A DNA stretch of 64,000 nucleotides from positions 104,148 to 168,147 of the forward strand of contig NZ_MKQD01000038.1 in NCBI RefSeq assembly GCF_001913705.1. Direction: 5' to 3'. This DNA is from Thalassotalea sp. PP2-459 (lineage in GTDB: Bacteria; Pseudomonadota; Gammaproteobacteria; Enterobacterales; Alteromonadaceae). The notes beneath the pieces are model-generated. The model was not told the origin of the DNA. It did no database searches and worked only from the letters and a program-made list of their open reading frames with translations. Positions within the stretch are counted from its first letter, which is position 1, and every line of letters begins with the position of its first letter. This document shows, in pieces, positions 48,276 through 57,020 of this stretch. Made by a program: the position numbers and the translations under genes.

Positions 48276-48412
48276 ATCTAATTACACTAAATTCAATGTA
48301 GCTGTCTCCATGGGCTTATAATCCATAGCAAAATTCCTGCACAGCACGTAAACCTAATTGTAATGACTGTATTTATGAAGATCTTTGTGAGTACAAGGGC
48401 AAAATTAGCTAA
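48276..48412 (+). pseudogene. Displaced nth 3' end, copy 7 (most decayed)
   Basis: The reading ARKPNCNDCIYEDLCEYKGK (48344-48403) aligns column by column with the nth C-terminus ARKPKCGSCIIEDLCEFKEK; cluster cysteines are kept here. Upstream DNA (AAATTCAATGTAGCTGTC..CATGGGCTTAT) still matches the preceding EFKVDVHHWL region but with frameshifts. The 5' part to codon 130 is not recognisable. Farthest from nth. Confidence 0.8.
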
Positions 48413-48461
48413 TTCTTTTTGTCATTATTCAACGAGGGTAGCCTTTAAAAGAGCATTTTTA

Positions 48462-50525
48462 TTAAAGGCCTTTGTTGAGGGTAAAATATTGTTTGACCTC
48501 TTTTGTACTGAACACTTCCATCTCCAATATATACTTTTGGTACGTTTTCTCGTTAGATTTATGTACCTGACCGCCTAAATGTTCAGCAAAGAAGTGCTCC
48601 ATTAAATATGTCAGTGATAACCAAGTAGGTTCCCTATGAAATGAATGGTTCGCCTGTTTATCTATAAATAAGCTGACAGGTTTATTTGCCAGTTTTAGTG
48701 CCAGTGAAAAAGACTTAACATCTGATACCGGCACTTTAATGTCTTTAGCTCCTGCAGCAATAATTAACGGGGCTTTAATCGCCATTTTATGGGCGTCTGG
48801 CGATATTGAATAAAGTCGGTCCACTTCAGCTTGGTTTCTGTCGTCTATTAAAAAAACTCTGTCTTGATGAATTCGATCAAACCCTCTTTTCGGTTTGCTG
48901 CGCCCCATTTTTTTTCGTATTTTCTCTGAGTTAAAACTAGGCATCTGGGCTGGTGGCGCTGTTGCAAAACCTGCCTTAAAATAGTTTGGCTCAAATGCTA
49001 ATGCCCCTAACACCGAAAAACCACCAAAAGAATGACCGAAGATACCTAGTTTATCTCTATTGCCAATACCTTTATCGAGTAAAGTCTCAATGCCATCAAT
49101 AATGTCATTGTGAGTTTTCCCTTTACCGAAAGTTTTAGCGCCAGCTAGAATAAAGTCGACACCAAATCCCCAAGATGCTCTAAAGTTTGGCTGAAATACA
49201 ATGTAGCCATTACTCACTAACAATTGAGTGATGACATCATATTCGCCCTTAAGTCGTTTCCAAGGTCCCCCATGAACAAAGGTAACTAATGGTGCAGATT
49301 TCAACGCTGTATTTTTTGGTAGCCACACATAGCTTTGAACTGATAAACCATCTCTAGCTTTGTATGTGAGTGGCATTGCTTCAATTAAATTATGCTCAGC
49401 GATTTTTGGAGATTTTTGCTCAACTAATTGAGTGATATTTTTCAGGTTATTCGTTTCTGGAAAGTAATAATAATAAGACGATAGTTGCATATTACCGCCA
49501 GTTACTTCGACCAACCATCGCGACATATCTTCATTAAGTTGTAGTTTTAAGTTCTTGCGTGAAAATGACAGTGTTAACTGTTTTAATGCTGATTGAACCG
49601 AGCTTATTGGGCTATAAAATTGTCTAAAATCTCCAAAAAAACTCGTATAAATGTGCTTACCATTTCGTACCAGAGTATGTTCCCTATCAGAGATACCTTT
49701 AGGATCAGCAAGTAGCAAGGACTCTTTCTTCGTTTCAACATCCAGAGATGCAAGCGCATCAATAGGTGATTGCGCGTTACTGTTAATGAATAATTTGCCG
49801 CTTTTTATGTCGACACCTTTTAAACTGCACCGTTTTATCATATCGCAAGTACGTAAACTTCGAGTTTTACCCTGTTCTTTGGCGAAAATTTCAATGCGAT
49901 CATTAAAATGAAGCGAATAAAATAAGGTACCCTTTTGAGGATAGTGATAAAAGTTTCGAATTGTCTCAACTGACTCCAACAACAATATAGGTTTTTCCAA
50001 ACGACCAAGACGGAATATCCGATGGGACTTTTCGTCATTTTCACTGTAATAAATAACATCTAACCTTGAGTCATACTTTTCAAACGTTTGATTTGTCGAC
50101 TTGTCAAACTTCATAATTGTTGTTCTTTTATGAATGTCACTTAAAGAGAGCTCAACTATACTGGTATTAGTAACAACAAATAATGACTCACTTGAACGGT
50201 GCCAAACAGGAAGGATGATGTTTGGTGCGGTTAACAACTTAATCGTTTTATGCGTTTTTAAATCAAGAACCATCAAGTGGCGAAGTGATTTATTGTCTAG
50301 AGCATATATCCAGACGATTTTTTTACCGTCAGGTGAGAGAGTAACCTGATGACTACTAGGGCGTTGATAAAAATCTTCTAACAATGGCCGTTTAGCTTGT
50401 TTTTCTTCATCTTGATTCAACGCTTGAGTAGATAATTCAATCGCTACCACTTGATAAGGTGATAACCATAATACTGTGAATGAGGCGCACAAAAGCCTCA
50501 CCCAAATAAATACTTGGTGATTCAT
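48462..50525 (-). CDS. S9-family prolyl oligopeptidase-like serine peptidase
   Basis: 687 aa with an N-terminal signal or anchor segment (about 10-30), a beta-propeller-like domain (about 55-420; repeated W/F-D-L-K blade patterns) and a C-terminal alpha/beta hydrolase domain. The nucleophile Ser is in GIFGHSFGGFSVLGAL, the acid in AAGAKDIKVPVSD, and the His in KQANHSFHREPTW. The family cleaves oligopeptides, often after Pro. Last gene of an operon with an ABC transporter, so it may process a peptide handled by that transporter, which is inference. Confidence 0.88.
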   Translation of the reverse strand: MNHQVFIWVRLLCASFTVLWLSPYQVVAIELSTQALNQDEEKQAKRPLLEDFYQRPSSHQVTLSPDGKKIVWIYALDNKSLRHLMVLDLKTHKTIKLLTAPNIILPVWHRSSESLFVVTNTSIVELSLSDIHKRTTIMKFDKSTNQTFEKYDSRLDVIYYSENDEKSHRIFRLGRLEKPILLLESVETIRNFYHYPQKGTLFYSLHFNDRIEIFAKEQGKTRSLRTCDMIKRCSLKGVDIKSGKLFINSNAQSPIDALASLDVETKKESLLLADPKGISDREHTLVRNGKHIYTSFFGDFRQFYSPISSVQSALKQLTLSFSRKNLKLQLNEDMSRWLVEVTGGNMQLSSYYYYFPETNNLKNITQLVEQKSPKIAEHNLIEAMPLTYKARDGLSVQSYVWLPKNTALKSAPLVTFVHGGPWKRLKGEYDVITQLLVSNGYIVFQPNFRASWGFGVDFILAGAKTFGKGKTHNDIIDGIETLLDKGIGNRDKLGIFGHSFGGFSVLGALAFEPNYFKAGFATAPPAQMPSFNSEKIRKKMGRSKPKRGFDRIHQDRVFLIDDRNQAEVDRLYSISPDAHKMAIKAPLIIAAGAKDIKVPVSDVKSFSLALKLANKPVSLFIDKQANHSFHREPTWLSLTYLMEHFFAEHLGGQVHKSNEKTYQKYILEMEVFSTKEVKQYFTLNKGL

Positions 50526-50574
50526 GTTAGTTTTCCTATGTTTTAGTACAGTAATGACTGCACCTTAGGCCGTG

Positions 50575-52407
50575 TTATTGGGTGGTTATTACTGAATTAT
50601 TGTCAATTGGCTTGTCTGGCCGCCAATCAGAAAAAAACCAACATGTTATTAATCCGGGTATTCCAGCCAATGTACTTCCAATAACCCAACAAACTTTTTC
50701 AGTCATCGACTTTGTTGAGCGCAACATTAACAATGTCGTTATTAACGCAACAAGAATCATCATGACAATGGAGGCGAGAAGTTGAGCTTGAGGAACATTT
50801 ACGTTCAATCCTTTAACAAAATAAAATTTTGCATGACCATACACATAGGAAATAACAAAATCTCGATAAAACATCCAATCTGACCAGCCTTGCTTAAACG
50901 GCCGTGAAGCAATTTGAATTACATCGGCCTCATACGCAGCTTTATAGGTAACAGAATAACCGTCTTTAATATCTGCTGAACCTCTATCATAGGTATTATA
51001 TTTGGTGGTTCCAATATTAATCGATATCAAGTGACCATCAAACAATTCAGCAAACGTGATATTTTTTACTGTGTCTATTGGAGTATTTAAAGGAATGGTT
51101 GCTGTTGGTTTCAAAACAACGCCGTCACTAAAAAACTGGTTTTTCATAAACATCTGAATTTCATTAGTAAGCAGTACAGCGACAAAATTAGATCCCACAA
51201 AAGGCGTATATTCAACTCGTTGGTTTTCTGTTATTGGTAATTTAACATCAAATACTTGTTCAGATTCGTTATATTGCATAAGAGCATTTGGAAGATATAA
51301 ATACCCCTGACTAAAAAATGGTACGTAATCAAATTTCTCAGCTAATTCTAACGACTCAGCTCTGCCCCTTTTACCTAACCAACCAACAAAATCTTCGTTG
51401 CGATCAAATCCCGAAAACAACATAAATTGATGTGAATAACGCCAACTAATTTTATGCGTTTTATCAAAGAAGCTAGCACCACGATCATCCATAATTGGTT
51501 GATTTTCTATCATTTTAGGTAAAGCTTCACCGTTAATTGGTGAAAAATAAGAAAACGTAGATAATGATAATTCGTTTTGAAAGTTGGCATACTGATCTTG
51601 TTCTATTCCATTAATATTCCATAACATGCGTTGCTTATCATCCATAATAACGGCGTTTGAATAATAATTAACATCATCTTGTGGCGATAGATCGACTGTT
51701 CTCAATGAAGTACCAATGTGACCCATTTCAAATGTCGCTAAGCTAATTAATATAAATAAGCTGTATTGGGTCACCACGTTACTACACAGTGATGATATCG
51801 GTTTATGCAAATTTTTCTGCAAATCTTCTTTAAAAGTTGACCACGATAAGAGAAACAAAAGTAAAGTCACGAAAATTAATGGTGCAAACTGTTCAACACC
51901 TTTTACTTCAGCAGCCAACACATAGAATGGGATCAACACAATCACATAAGCTAGTTTTTTGGGATGCAAAGTAACAAAAACTCCTGCGAAGTAGAAACTC
52001 AGTGCAGTAAGCGTAATATAAGGAATTAATAAGAAGTGACGAGGTTCTACTAATATGGGTTGGTTTATATCAATAAGAAAAATATAAACAGTAAGTGGCA
52101 CTAAAATGACCATAAAAAGTATAGCCAAAAACACTGAAGTTAACCCAGCATAAATTTTAAACATCGGCAGAGGTTTATGGATAAGATAAGTCCAATGGCT
52201 AGATTTTTTGTACAACAAAAACTGATTCACCCCTAGGGTAATAGCAAACAAACTTGGCACAATAATAAGCAAAATAAACGCTAATTCACTCATGGTGTAC
52301 AATGGGCTTTTTGCATGTAATACAAAGAGCAATGCAACATAGATAACTGCACAAACTATGGTCAATTTTTTATATCGTAACCATTCACAATAAAATATCT
52401 GTTTCAT
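50575..52407 (-). CDS. ABC-type transporter permease with large extracytoplasmic domain
   Basis: 610 aa. N-terminal membrane segments (about 15-35, 40-60, 85-110, 120-140, 150-200), then an extracytoplasmic region of about 300 aa, and final membrane segments (about 545-600). Resembles ABC-2/ytrC-like permeases that pair with the ATPase encoded directly upstream. Substrate unknown. In Bacillus the GntR/YtrA-ABC systems respond to cell-wall antibiotics; the analogy here is only from operon organisation. Confidence 0.75.
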   Translation of the reverse strand: MKQIFYCEWLRYKKLTIVCAVIYVALLFVLHAKSPLYTMSELAFILLIIVPSLFAITLGVNQFLLYKKSSHWTYLIHKPLPMFKIYAGLTSVFLAILFMVILVPLTVYIFLIDINQPILVEPRHFLLIPYITLTALSFYFAGVFVTLHPKKLAYVIVLIPFYVLAAEVKGVEQFAPLIFVTLLLFLLSWSTFKEDLQKNLHKPISSLCSNVVTQYSLFILISLATFEMGHIGTSLRTVDLSPQDDVNYYSNAVIMDDKQRMLWNINGIEQDQYANFQNELSLSTFSYFSPINGEALPKMIENQPIMDDRGASFFDKTHKISWRYSHQFMLFSGFDRNEDFVGWLGKRGRAESLELAEKFDYVPFFSQGYLYLPNALMQYNESEQVFDVKLPITENQRVEYTPFVGSNFVAVLLTNEIQMFMKNQFFSDGVVLKPTATIPLNTPIDTVKNITFAELFDGHLISINIGTTKYNTYDRGSADIKDGYSVTYKAAYEADVIQIASRPFKQGWSDWMFYRDFVISYVYGHAKFYFVKGLNVNVPQAQLLASIVMMILVALITTLLMLRSTKSMTEKVCWVIGSTLAGIPGLITCWFFSDWRPDKPIDNNSVITTQ

Positions 52408-52416
52408 CTTTTGTTC

Positions 52417-53319
52417 CTATAGCGCTTTTGATGCATGGTTTTGTGCCAAGATACTATTAATGGCTTTATCGAGGTTTACTGGGATCTTAAAAACATTGGA
52501 TGCGCCATGTTCCAATAAATGTTCTTTGTAAGAGTCGTTTTGATCTAGCACAACTAGTTGGTAGGAGTCATCTATACGGTTAATATTCAGCAAGCCTGGA
52601 AAATTCTCTTTATTTGGCATTTTCTCTTCAAAATCAACCATCCAAGCACTAACTCGTTCAACAAACTCATCAGGCGTTGAATGAAATCGAAGTGCTCCTT
52701 TCTCCATAATAAGTAAGTCATCAGCGACTCTTTCCACTTCATCCATCGAATGCGAACAATAAACGATGCCGCACGAACTTAAATTTTGAATGCTAATTAA
52801 TGCTTCTAGAAATGCGCGTTTAGCGACAACATCAAGCCCAAGAGTCGGCTCATCTAATAACAGTAATTTAGGCTGTTGCGCTAATGCCATTGCTAAATTA
52901 ACACCCGCACGTTCTCCTCTAGAAAGTTCAGATATACGTTGTGTTTTAGCCACATTAAAAAAAGCAACAACATCGTTGTATACTGCATCATTCCAATTAA
53001 CGTATAGCGCTTTGTGTATTGTTACCAATTTACCAACAGGCATCCAAAACGGTAAAGAGTGCTCTTCATTTACAAACCCTATATCGCCGCGTATTTTAGG
53101 GGATAAGAAATTTGTCGGCATACCCAACACTGTTGCGGTTCCATCCGATGGCGCAAGAACACCCAAAAGAATCTTAAATAACGTCGACTTACCGGCACCA
53201 TTGCTTCCTACTATTGCCGTTGTTTTTCCGGCTTTAACCTTAATAGAAAGATTTTTGAGCGCATGTTTTTCGCCATAATATTTATTCAATTTATCCGTTT
53301 CAATGACGTATTTATTCAT
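52417..53319 (-). CDS. ABC transporter ATP-binding protein
   Basis: 300 aa cytoplasmic ATPase. Walker A is GSNGAGKST (38-46), signature LSRGER, Walker B LLLLDEPTLG, and the H-loop His lies in YCSHSMDEV. The C-terminal region of about 90 aa is family-specific. It is followed closely by the 610-aa permease on the same strand and preceded 18 nt upstream by a GntR gene: GntR-ATPase-permease-S9 peptidase. Confidence 0.92.
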   Translation of the reverse strand: MNKYVIETDKLNKYYGEKHALKNLSIKVKAGKTTAIVGSNGAGKSTLFKILLGVLAPSDGTATVLGMPTNFLSPKIRGDIGFVNEEHSLPFWMPVGKLVTIHKALYVNWNDAVYNDVVAFFNVAKTQRISELSRGERAGVNLAMALAQQPKLLLLDEPTLGLDVVAKRAFLEALISIQNLSSCGIVYCSHSMDEVERVADDLLIMEKGALRFHSTPDEFVERVSAWMVDFEEKMPNKENFPGLLNINRIDDSYQLVVLDQNDSYKEHLLEHGASNVFKIPVNLDKAINSILAQNHASKAL

Positions 53320-53337
53320 AGGACTGTTCCTGATTTA

Positions 53338-53727
53338 TCATTTATCATTGATTCGATACAGCGTATTAAGCTCATTTTCAATCAACTCTAAAATTGTTTC
53401 TTGATCGATGTTCGTTCCCGCAATATCTGCAATAAAGTGACTAATCGCTTGTTTTACTTGTTGCATTTGCTCTTTCTCACTAGCGCTTCGTTCAGGAAAC
53501 CTAGTGAATAACCCTAATCCAGTTTTAGCTTCGACCACACCTAATGCAGTAAGCTCTTTGTATGCCTTTGCCACAGTATTGGTATTGATCGCTAATTGAA
53601 TCGCTAAACCACGTACACTGGGAAGCTTAGTGCCTGGAGGCAAATCACCTTTAACAATCTTAATATGAAGTTCATCGACAATCTGTTTGAAGATAGGTCG
53701 TGAATCTCCGACAGTTATATTAATCAT
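53338..53727 (-). CDS. GntR-family regulator, YtrA-like
   Basis: 129 aa from ATG 53727 (MINITVGDSRPIFKQIV), the normal YtrA-type N-terminus; the frame runs on to 53781, but that stretch overlaps an operator and is probably not translated. The winged helix-turn-helix GDLPPGTKLPSVRGLAIQL and VAKAYKELTALGVVEAKTG is clear, with only a short C-terminal dimerisation segment and no ligand domain. It likely represses the operon that follows it via the palindromes just upstream. Confidence 0.88.
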   Translation of the reverse strand: MINITVGDSRPIFKQIVDELHIKIVKGDLPPGTKLPSVRGLAIQLAINTNTVAKAYKELTALGVVEAKTGLGLFTRFPERSASEKEQMQQVKQAISHFIADIAGTNIDQETILELIENELNTLYRINDK

Positions 53728-53756
53728 ATTGAACGCCGAAATAAGTTTGCCTAAAG

Positions 53757-53811
53757 CGTACCACCTTAAGTAGTACACCACAACACGTGTACCACTTCAA
53801 GTGGTACACGT
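53757..53811. promoter_or_regulatory. Tandem palindromic operators upstream of GntR operon
   Basis: Site 1, GTGTACCACTT-C-AAGTGGTACAC at 53789-53811, is a perfect palindrome with a 1-nt centre. Site 2, GTACCAC-N5-GTAGTAC at about 53758-53776, has one mismatch. Both share the core GTACCAC and lie 30-85 nt before the likely start codon. Two-fold symmetric sites next to a GntR gene are the normal self-repression arrangement. Confidence 0.7.
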
Positions 53812-54461
53812 AAATTTTATATTTATTGCTTCTCTGAATAAAAACAAATCATTTATAAAACAGAGAGTTGTACCTTTATCAATAAATGTTACAAAGTGAT
53901 AATACATAACCGGATCTCGGGATAACAACTTACTTTCTAACAGTTGTTTTCCTTATTACTGCATTAAATTTATTTGCAATAGACACGTAATTGACGCACA
54001 AATTTGCCTTGCACTAAGAAAAAACTCCGTGCTAGAACAGTGTGATAAATAAAAAGCAAACATTTAACACAGGCTAATTTTACATGTTCCTTAACTTGTG
54101 TAACCTAGGCTAGGTGCGGTGTGTATATTGATGAAGATAAAGCTGGTACGTTAGCTATCACATATGGTTTTTGCTCTGAACACCTGAGGATGTAGGCTCC
54201 CCATGTATTCATTGAATTTATCTACTTTATTGGTTAACTAGCTACACGTACTTTACCACTTAAACTTGATACGTTTTTCGGCGATTCGTCTAACTGCTAG
54301 AGTTCATGTCGTCATTTGATCACAACCACACTTTATTTAGCAACTGGTAAATAATCAAACTGTTGGTATTTATTTTAGTGGCGAATCAGGGGCTATAACG
54401 CAGTAAAAGAGCCGATATTCACCTCATGTAGATTGCTAACTACAACAATTTTCAATGAACC
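53812..54461. other. Non-coding interval between GntR operon and TonB receptor gene
   Basis: About 650 nt with several short AT-rich stretches but no frame I trust, no tRNA and no recognisable nth relic. It may contain remnants of inserted DNA, but nothing is identifiable. Confidence 0.4.
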
Positions 54462-54493
54462 GCCAACCAAAAACACTATCGTTCTTGGTTGGC
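54462..54493 (-). terminator. Inverted repeat after TonB receptor gene
   Basis: GCCAACCAA / TTGGTTGGC (9 bp) with a 14-nt loop lies just past the receptor stop codon; no clear U-tract, so termination is uncertain. Confidence 0.4.
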
Positions 54494-54524
54494 AATAATC
54501 AATCAAAAAAACTTAGCGGACCAA

Positions 54525-56558
54525 TTAAAAGCTTAATTGAACCCCTGCGTATAACGCGCGAGGTGCACCTGGAGATGCTCCTAAGCCGTTGACCGTAGAG
54601 GCATATACTTCGTCAGTCACGTTATCAACCCTAACAAACACTTTACTAGATTCTCCTACATTAAGGTTATAGGTTAACAGAAGGTCTAATACGGTATAAT
54701 CGTCTGCCGAGCTGCTATTTTCCGCATTGATAAAGTATTCGCCCATATACCTGAGCGTTGTATTAAATCTAAGCCTATCGCTTGGAAACCAATCAAGCAT
54801 CAGCGTTGCAGTTTGTTCTGGCACTCCATTGACGGCTTTACCCAGTAAGTCTCGGTTGAGGTTGCTATCAACCTCTGAGTCACTTTGCCCAAAAACACCC
54901 TTTACTTCGAATTGTTCGGATATTTTCCACCTTACACTGGCCTCTAAGCCTTTGCGGGTTGTTTGCCCAAAGTTGATAAATTCTCCTTGTGCGACTTCAT
55001 TAATTTCATTAGAAGACTGAATATCATAAAGCGACACATCAAATTCAAGGTTTGCTGAAGGGAGAAAGAATAAACCCGCTTCATACTGCTTGATTTCGTT
55101 GACTTCAAGATCCTGTGCACCAGAGGCAAACTTGGCAAAGCCGCTAGCTAAAGCAAACCCTTCTGAGTAACTTGCTCTCAGCTGAAGACTATCAATAATA
55201 TTATAATGAATACTTGCTTTAGGACTGACATTATTGACACTTTCTAACTCCTCGCATGGAGCGACTGCAGTTTCAGCTCCCAAGCGCTGGCAATCGCCAT
55301 CAAACTGGTCAGCTCGTAATCCCAGTGAGACGTTAATACTTTCGGTGACATTCAAATCTGCTTCTGCAAACACCGCGTTACTGGTAAGGGTAGATCTGCG
55401 ATTAAAATCGGCTAAAGACACTCTTTTGCGATTGTCTAAGTCTTCATAATACTGAAAATCCGTTTCCTCATTAAAGTGCTCTAATCCGGCGACATAAGAG
55501 AACTCGTACGTGCCCAAACGAACAACACCGTTTAGATTTGTACCTACACCATATACGTCTCTGTCGTAGGTTTCTTCTCGTTGTCGCCAATTTTCAGCCT
55601 GCGCGCCGCCACGGCTAAACCATCGGGTAAACGTTTGTTGAGTAGTGTAGGCATAGGTCAAAAGTTTGGTGTCTTGGTTAATCACATAACCAACATCTGC
55701 TCTCGCCGTGCCAAATTCTTTTTCAGTGCCGTCATTTTTTACTCTGGGGTCAATGCCGTAGGGGTCTACGTCAAACTGCGCTAGCGTTGTATAGCCTGCA
55801 GAACTTGCCTTTGCATCGTGATAACGGCCAGACAAACCAAATTCAAGTTGCTCAGTTATCCTGTAGCGAGTTTGCCCCGATACAGTGCTTCTTCGTGCAT
55901 CTGACTGCGGGCGAAACCCATCGGTAGTGAAGTGCTGAGCTGCAAAATTAACATTATGTTTTTCGTTCAGCTCATTGCCGACAGCCACCTGAGCATCGAA
56001 AGTATCAAATGCTCCCCCACTTATATCAATGTCGGTATAGTTACCAGAGCTTCGCGTTTCAAGTGCTAATAACCCACCCCGATTAAAGTTGCCATAAAGT
56101 GCTGAAATCGGCCCCTTGTAAACGGTCACTTGCTCAATCTCAAGCGGCACAACAACATTTAAATCTGCATATCCATCTGCATGAGAGTTGGCTTCATTAA
56201 GAGGGAGCCCGTCAATAACGACGCCTAAATCCCCGCCATGAGCACCGTCGCCAAAGCCCCTTATAATCGTTGAGCTTGCTACTCCGCCAAGACCATAATC
56301 CCTTATGCTGACACCTGGTACATCCTCTAACAGTTCATTAATGTCCTTCACCTGTTTTGAACGAATATCTTCTGTTGATATCTGAGTTGCTGAATTGGAA
56401 AAGTTAAGTCTATTTAACGCTTGTCCTTTGACCGTGATCACTTCAATTGTTTTTCGCGACTCTTTATTACTTAACTCGTTCTCGACGTTTGCCAATACCA
56501 TCGTGCTCATGCCTGCCGATATTGATACCATCGCTAACGTCATTTTGTTTTTATTCAT
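54525..56558 (-). CDS. TonB-dependent outer-membrane receptor
   Basis: 677 aa. Signal peptide (MNKNKMTLAMVSISAG..), TonB-box-like segment IEVITVKG (about 38-45), plug domain (about 50-165, with VPGVSIRDYG, GLPLNEA and VYKGPISALYG), then a 22-strand-type barrel ending in aromatic Phe (ALYAGVQLSF). The plug resembles small-molecule/metal-complex receptors rather than vitamin B12 BtuB, but the ligand cannot be assigned. Its promoter region has the TGCATCTA-N15-CGTTTTG ECF motif, so it belongs to the sigma regulon. GGAG ribosome site 5 nt before the start. Confidence 0.88.
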   Translation of the reverse strand: MNKNKMTLAMVSISAGMSTMVLANVENELSNKESRKTIEVITVKGQALNRLNFSNSATQISTEDIRSKQVKDINELLEDVPGVSIRDYGLGGVASSTIIRGFGDGAHGGDLGVVIDGLPLNEANSHADGYADLNVVVPLEIEQVTVYKGPISALYGNFNRGGLLALETRSSGNYTDIDISGGAFDTFDAQVAVGNELNEKHNVNFAAQHFTTDGFRPQSDARRSTVSGQTRYRITEQLEFGLSGRYHDAKASSAGYTTLAQFDVDPYGIDPRVKNDGTEKEFGTARADVGYVINQDTKLLTYAYTTQQTFTRWFSRGGAQAENWRQREETYDRDVYGVGTNLNGVVRLGTYEFSYVAGLEHFNEETDFQYYEDLDNRKRVSLADFNRRSTLTSNAVFAEADLNVTESINVSLGLRADQFDGDCQRLGAETAVAPCEELESVNNVSPKASIHYNIIDSLQLRASYSEGFALASGFAKFASGAQDLEVNEIKQYEAGLFFLPSANLEFDVSLYDIQSSNEINEVAQGEFINFGQTTRKGLEASVRWKISEQFEVKGVFGQSDSEVDSNLNRDLLGKAVNGVPEQTATLMLDWFPSDRLRFNTTLRYMGEYFINAENSSSADDYTVLDLLLTYNLNVGESSKVFVRVDNVTDEVYASTVNGLGASPGAPRALYAGVQLSF

Positions 56559-56628
56559 AACTGCTCCATTGTCATAATCGCTTAACGCCAGCTATTTTTT
56601 AGCTGGCTCTCTTTCAACGTAAAAAAAA

Positions 56629-56658
56629 CAAAACGCCTAACTAAATGAATTAGATGCA
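56629..56658 (-). promoter_or_regulatory. ECF sigma promoter P5 (TonB receptor)
   Basis: On the minus strand TGCATCTA (56658-56651), 15 nt, then CGTTTTG (56635-56629), about 70 nt before the receptor start codon. Same two elements and same spacing as the other four sites. Confidence 0.75.
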
Positions 56659-56666
56659 ACTAAATA

Positions 56667-57020
56667 TTATTCACTAACGTTTGATCGAGACAACGTTGGC
56701 AGTACTACTTCTTCAGACACTAAATGGTCCTCTTCCCCTTCAAGCATGATGCGATATCGATGACCAGGAACGCCAACAAGCTTAAATTGACCATAATGAT
56801 TACTTTGCAACGTAATCTTGTTAAAACTGGTATCCGTTAGATTCTCTATGCTGATATATTGCCTAAATGAACCGTCATCATGAGAAGTACTGATCTGCCC
56901 TTCTATCACTGAAGAGCTAAGCACTCTTACTTCTAAATCCAATTCATGGGCATATAGGTGCGTACTGTAAGAAAACAGAAGTACTATTAACGTGATCAAA
57001 TTACCGACATTGATTTTCAT
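56667..57020 (-). CDS. Small secreted beta-sandwich-like protein
   Basis: 117 aa with a signal peptide ending near HLYA|HELDLE, so the mature protein should begin with His. Beta-rich body of about 90 aa; the pattern SSSVIEGQISTS and QSNHYGQFKLVGVPGHRYR suggests a small prealbumin/Ig-like or carboxypeptidase-regulatory-like domain. No known enzyme motif. The start overlaps the upstream DUF4198 stop (ATGA) and has AGGAG upstream, so the two genes are co-translated and presumably act together. Confidence 0.7.
   Translation of the reverse strand: MKINVGNLITLIVLLFSYSTHLYAHELDLEVRVLSSSVIEGQISTSHDDGSFRQYISIENLTDTSFNKITLQSNHYGQFKLVGVPGHRYRIMLEGEEDHLVSEEVVLPTLSRSNVSE

Larger units (their letters stand above)
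28981..48412 (+). mobile_element. Candidate nth-associated integration hotspot: tandem modules separated by nth 3'-end copies
   Basis: From codon 130 of nth to the last recognisable copy of its 3' end at 48412, every module lies between same-strand copies of the nth 3' end: native gene, 32343-32590, 35821-36065, 36546-36596, 40155-40399, 43275-43520 and 48276-48412. The four long copies start at the same nth position. Site-specific elements that integrate into a gene and restore its 3' end leave exactly such displaced ends. No recombinase gene is visible, so the modules would be recombinase-less relics or elements mobilised in trans. The boundary calls are mine, from direct reading. Confidence 0.6.

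Noticed and set aside
29227..48412. Gene-cassette integron with attC sites
   Set aside because: The repeated unit is nth coding sequence, not a palindromic attC, and no intI gene is present; cassettes carry several genes on both strands.
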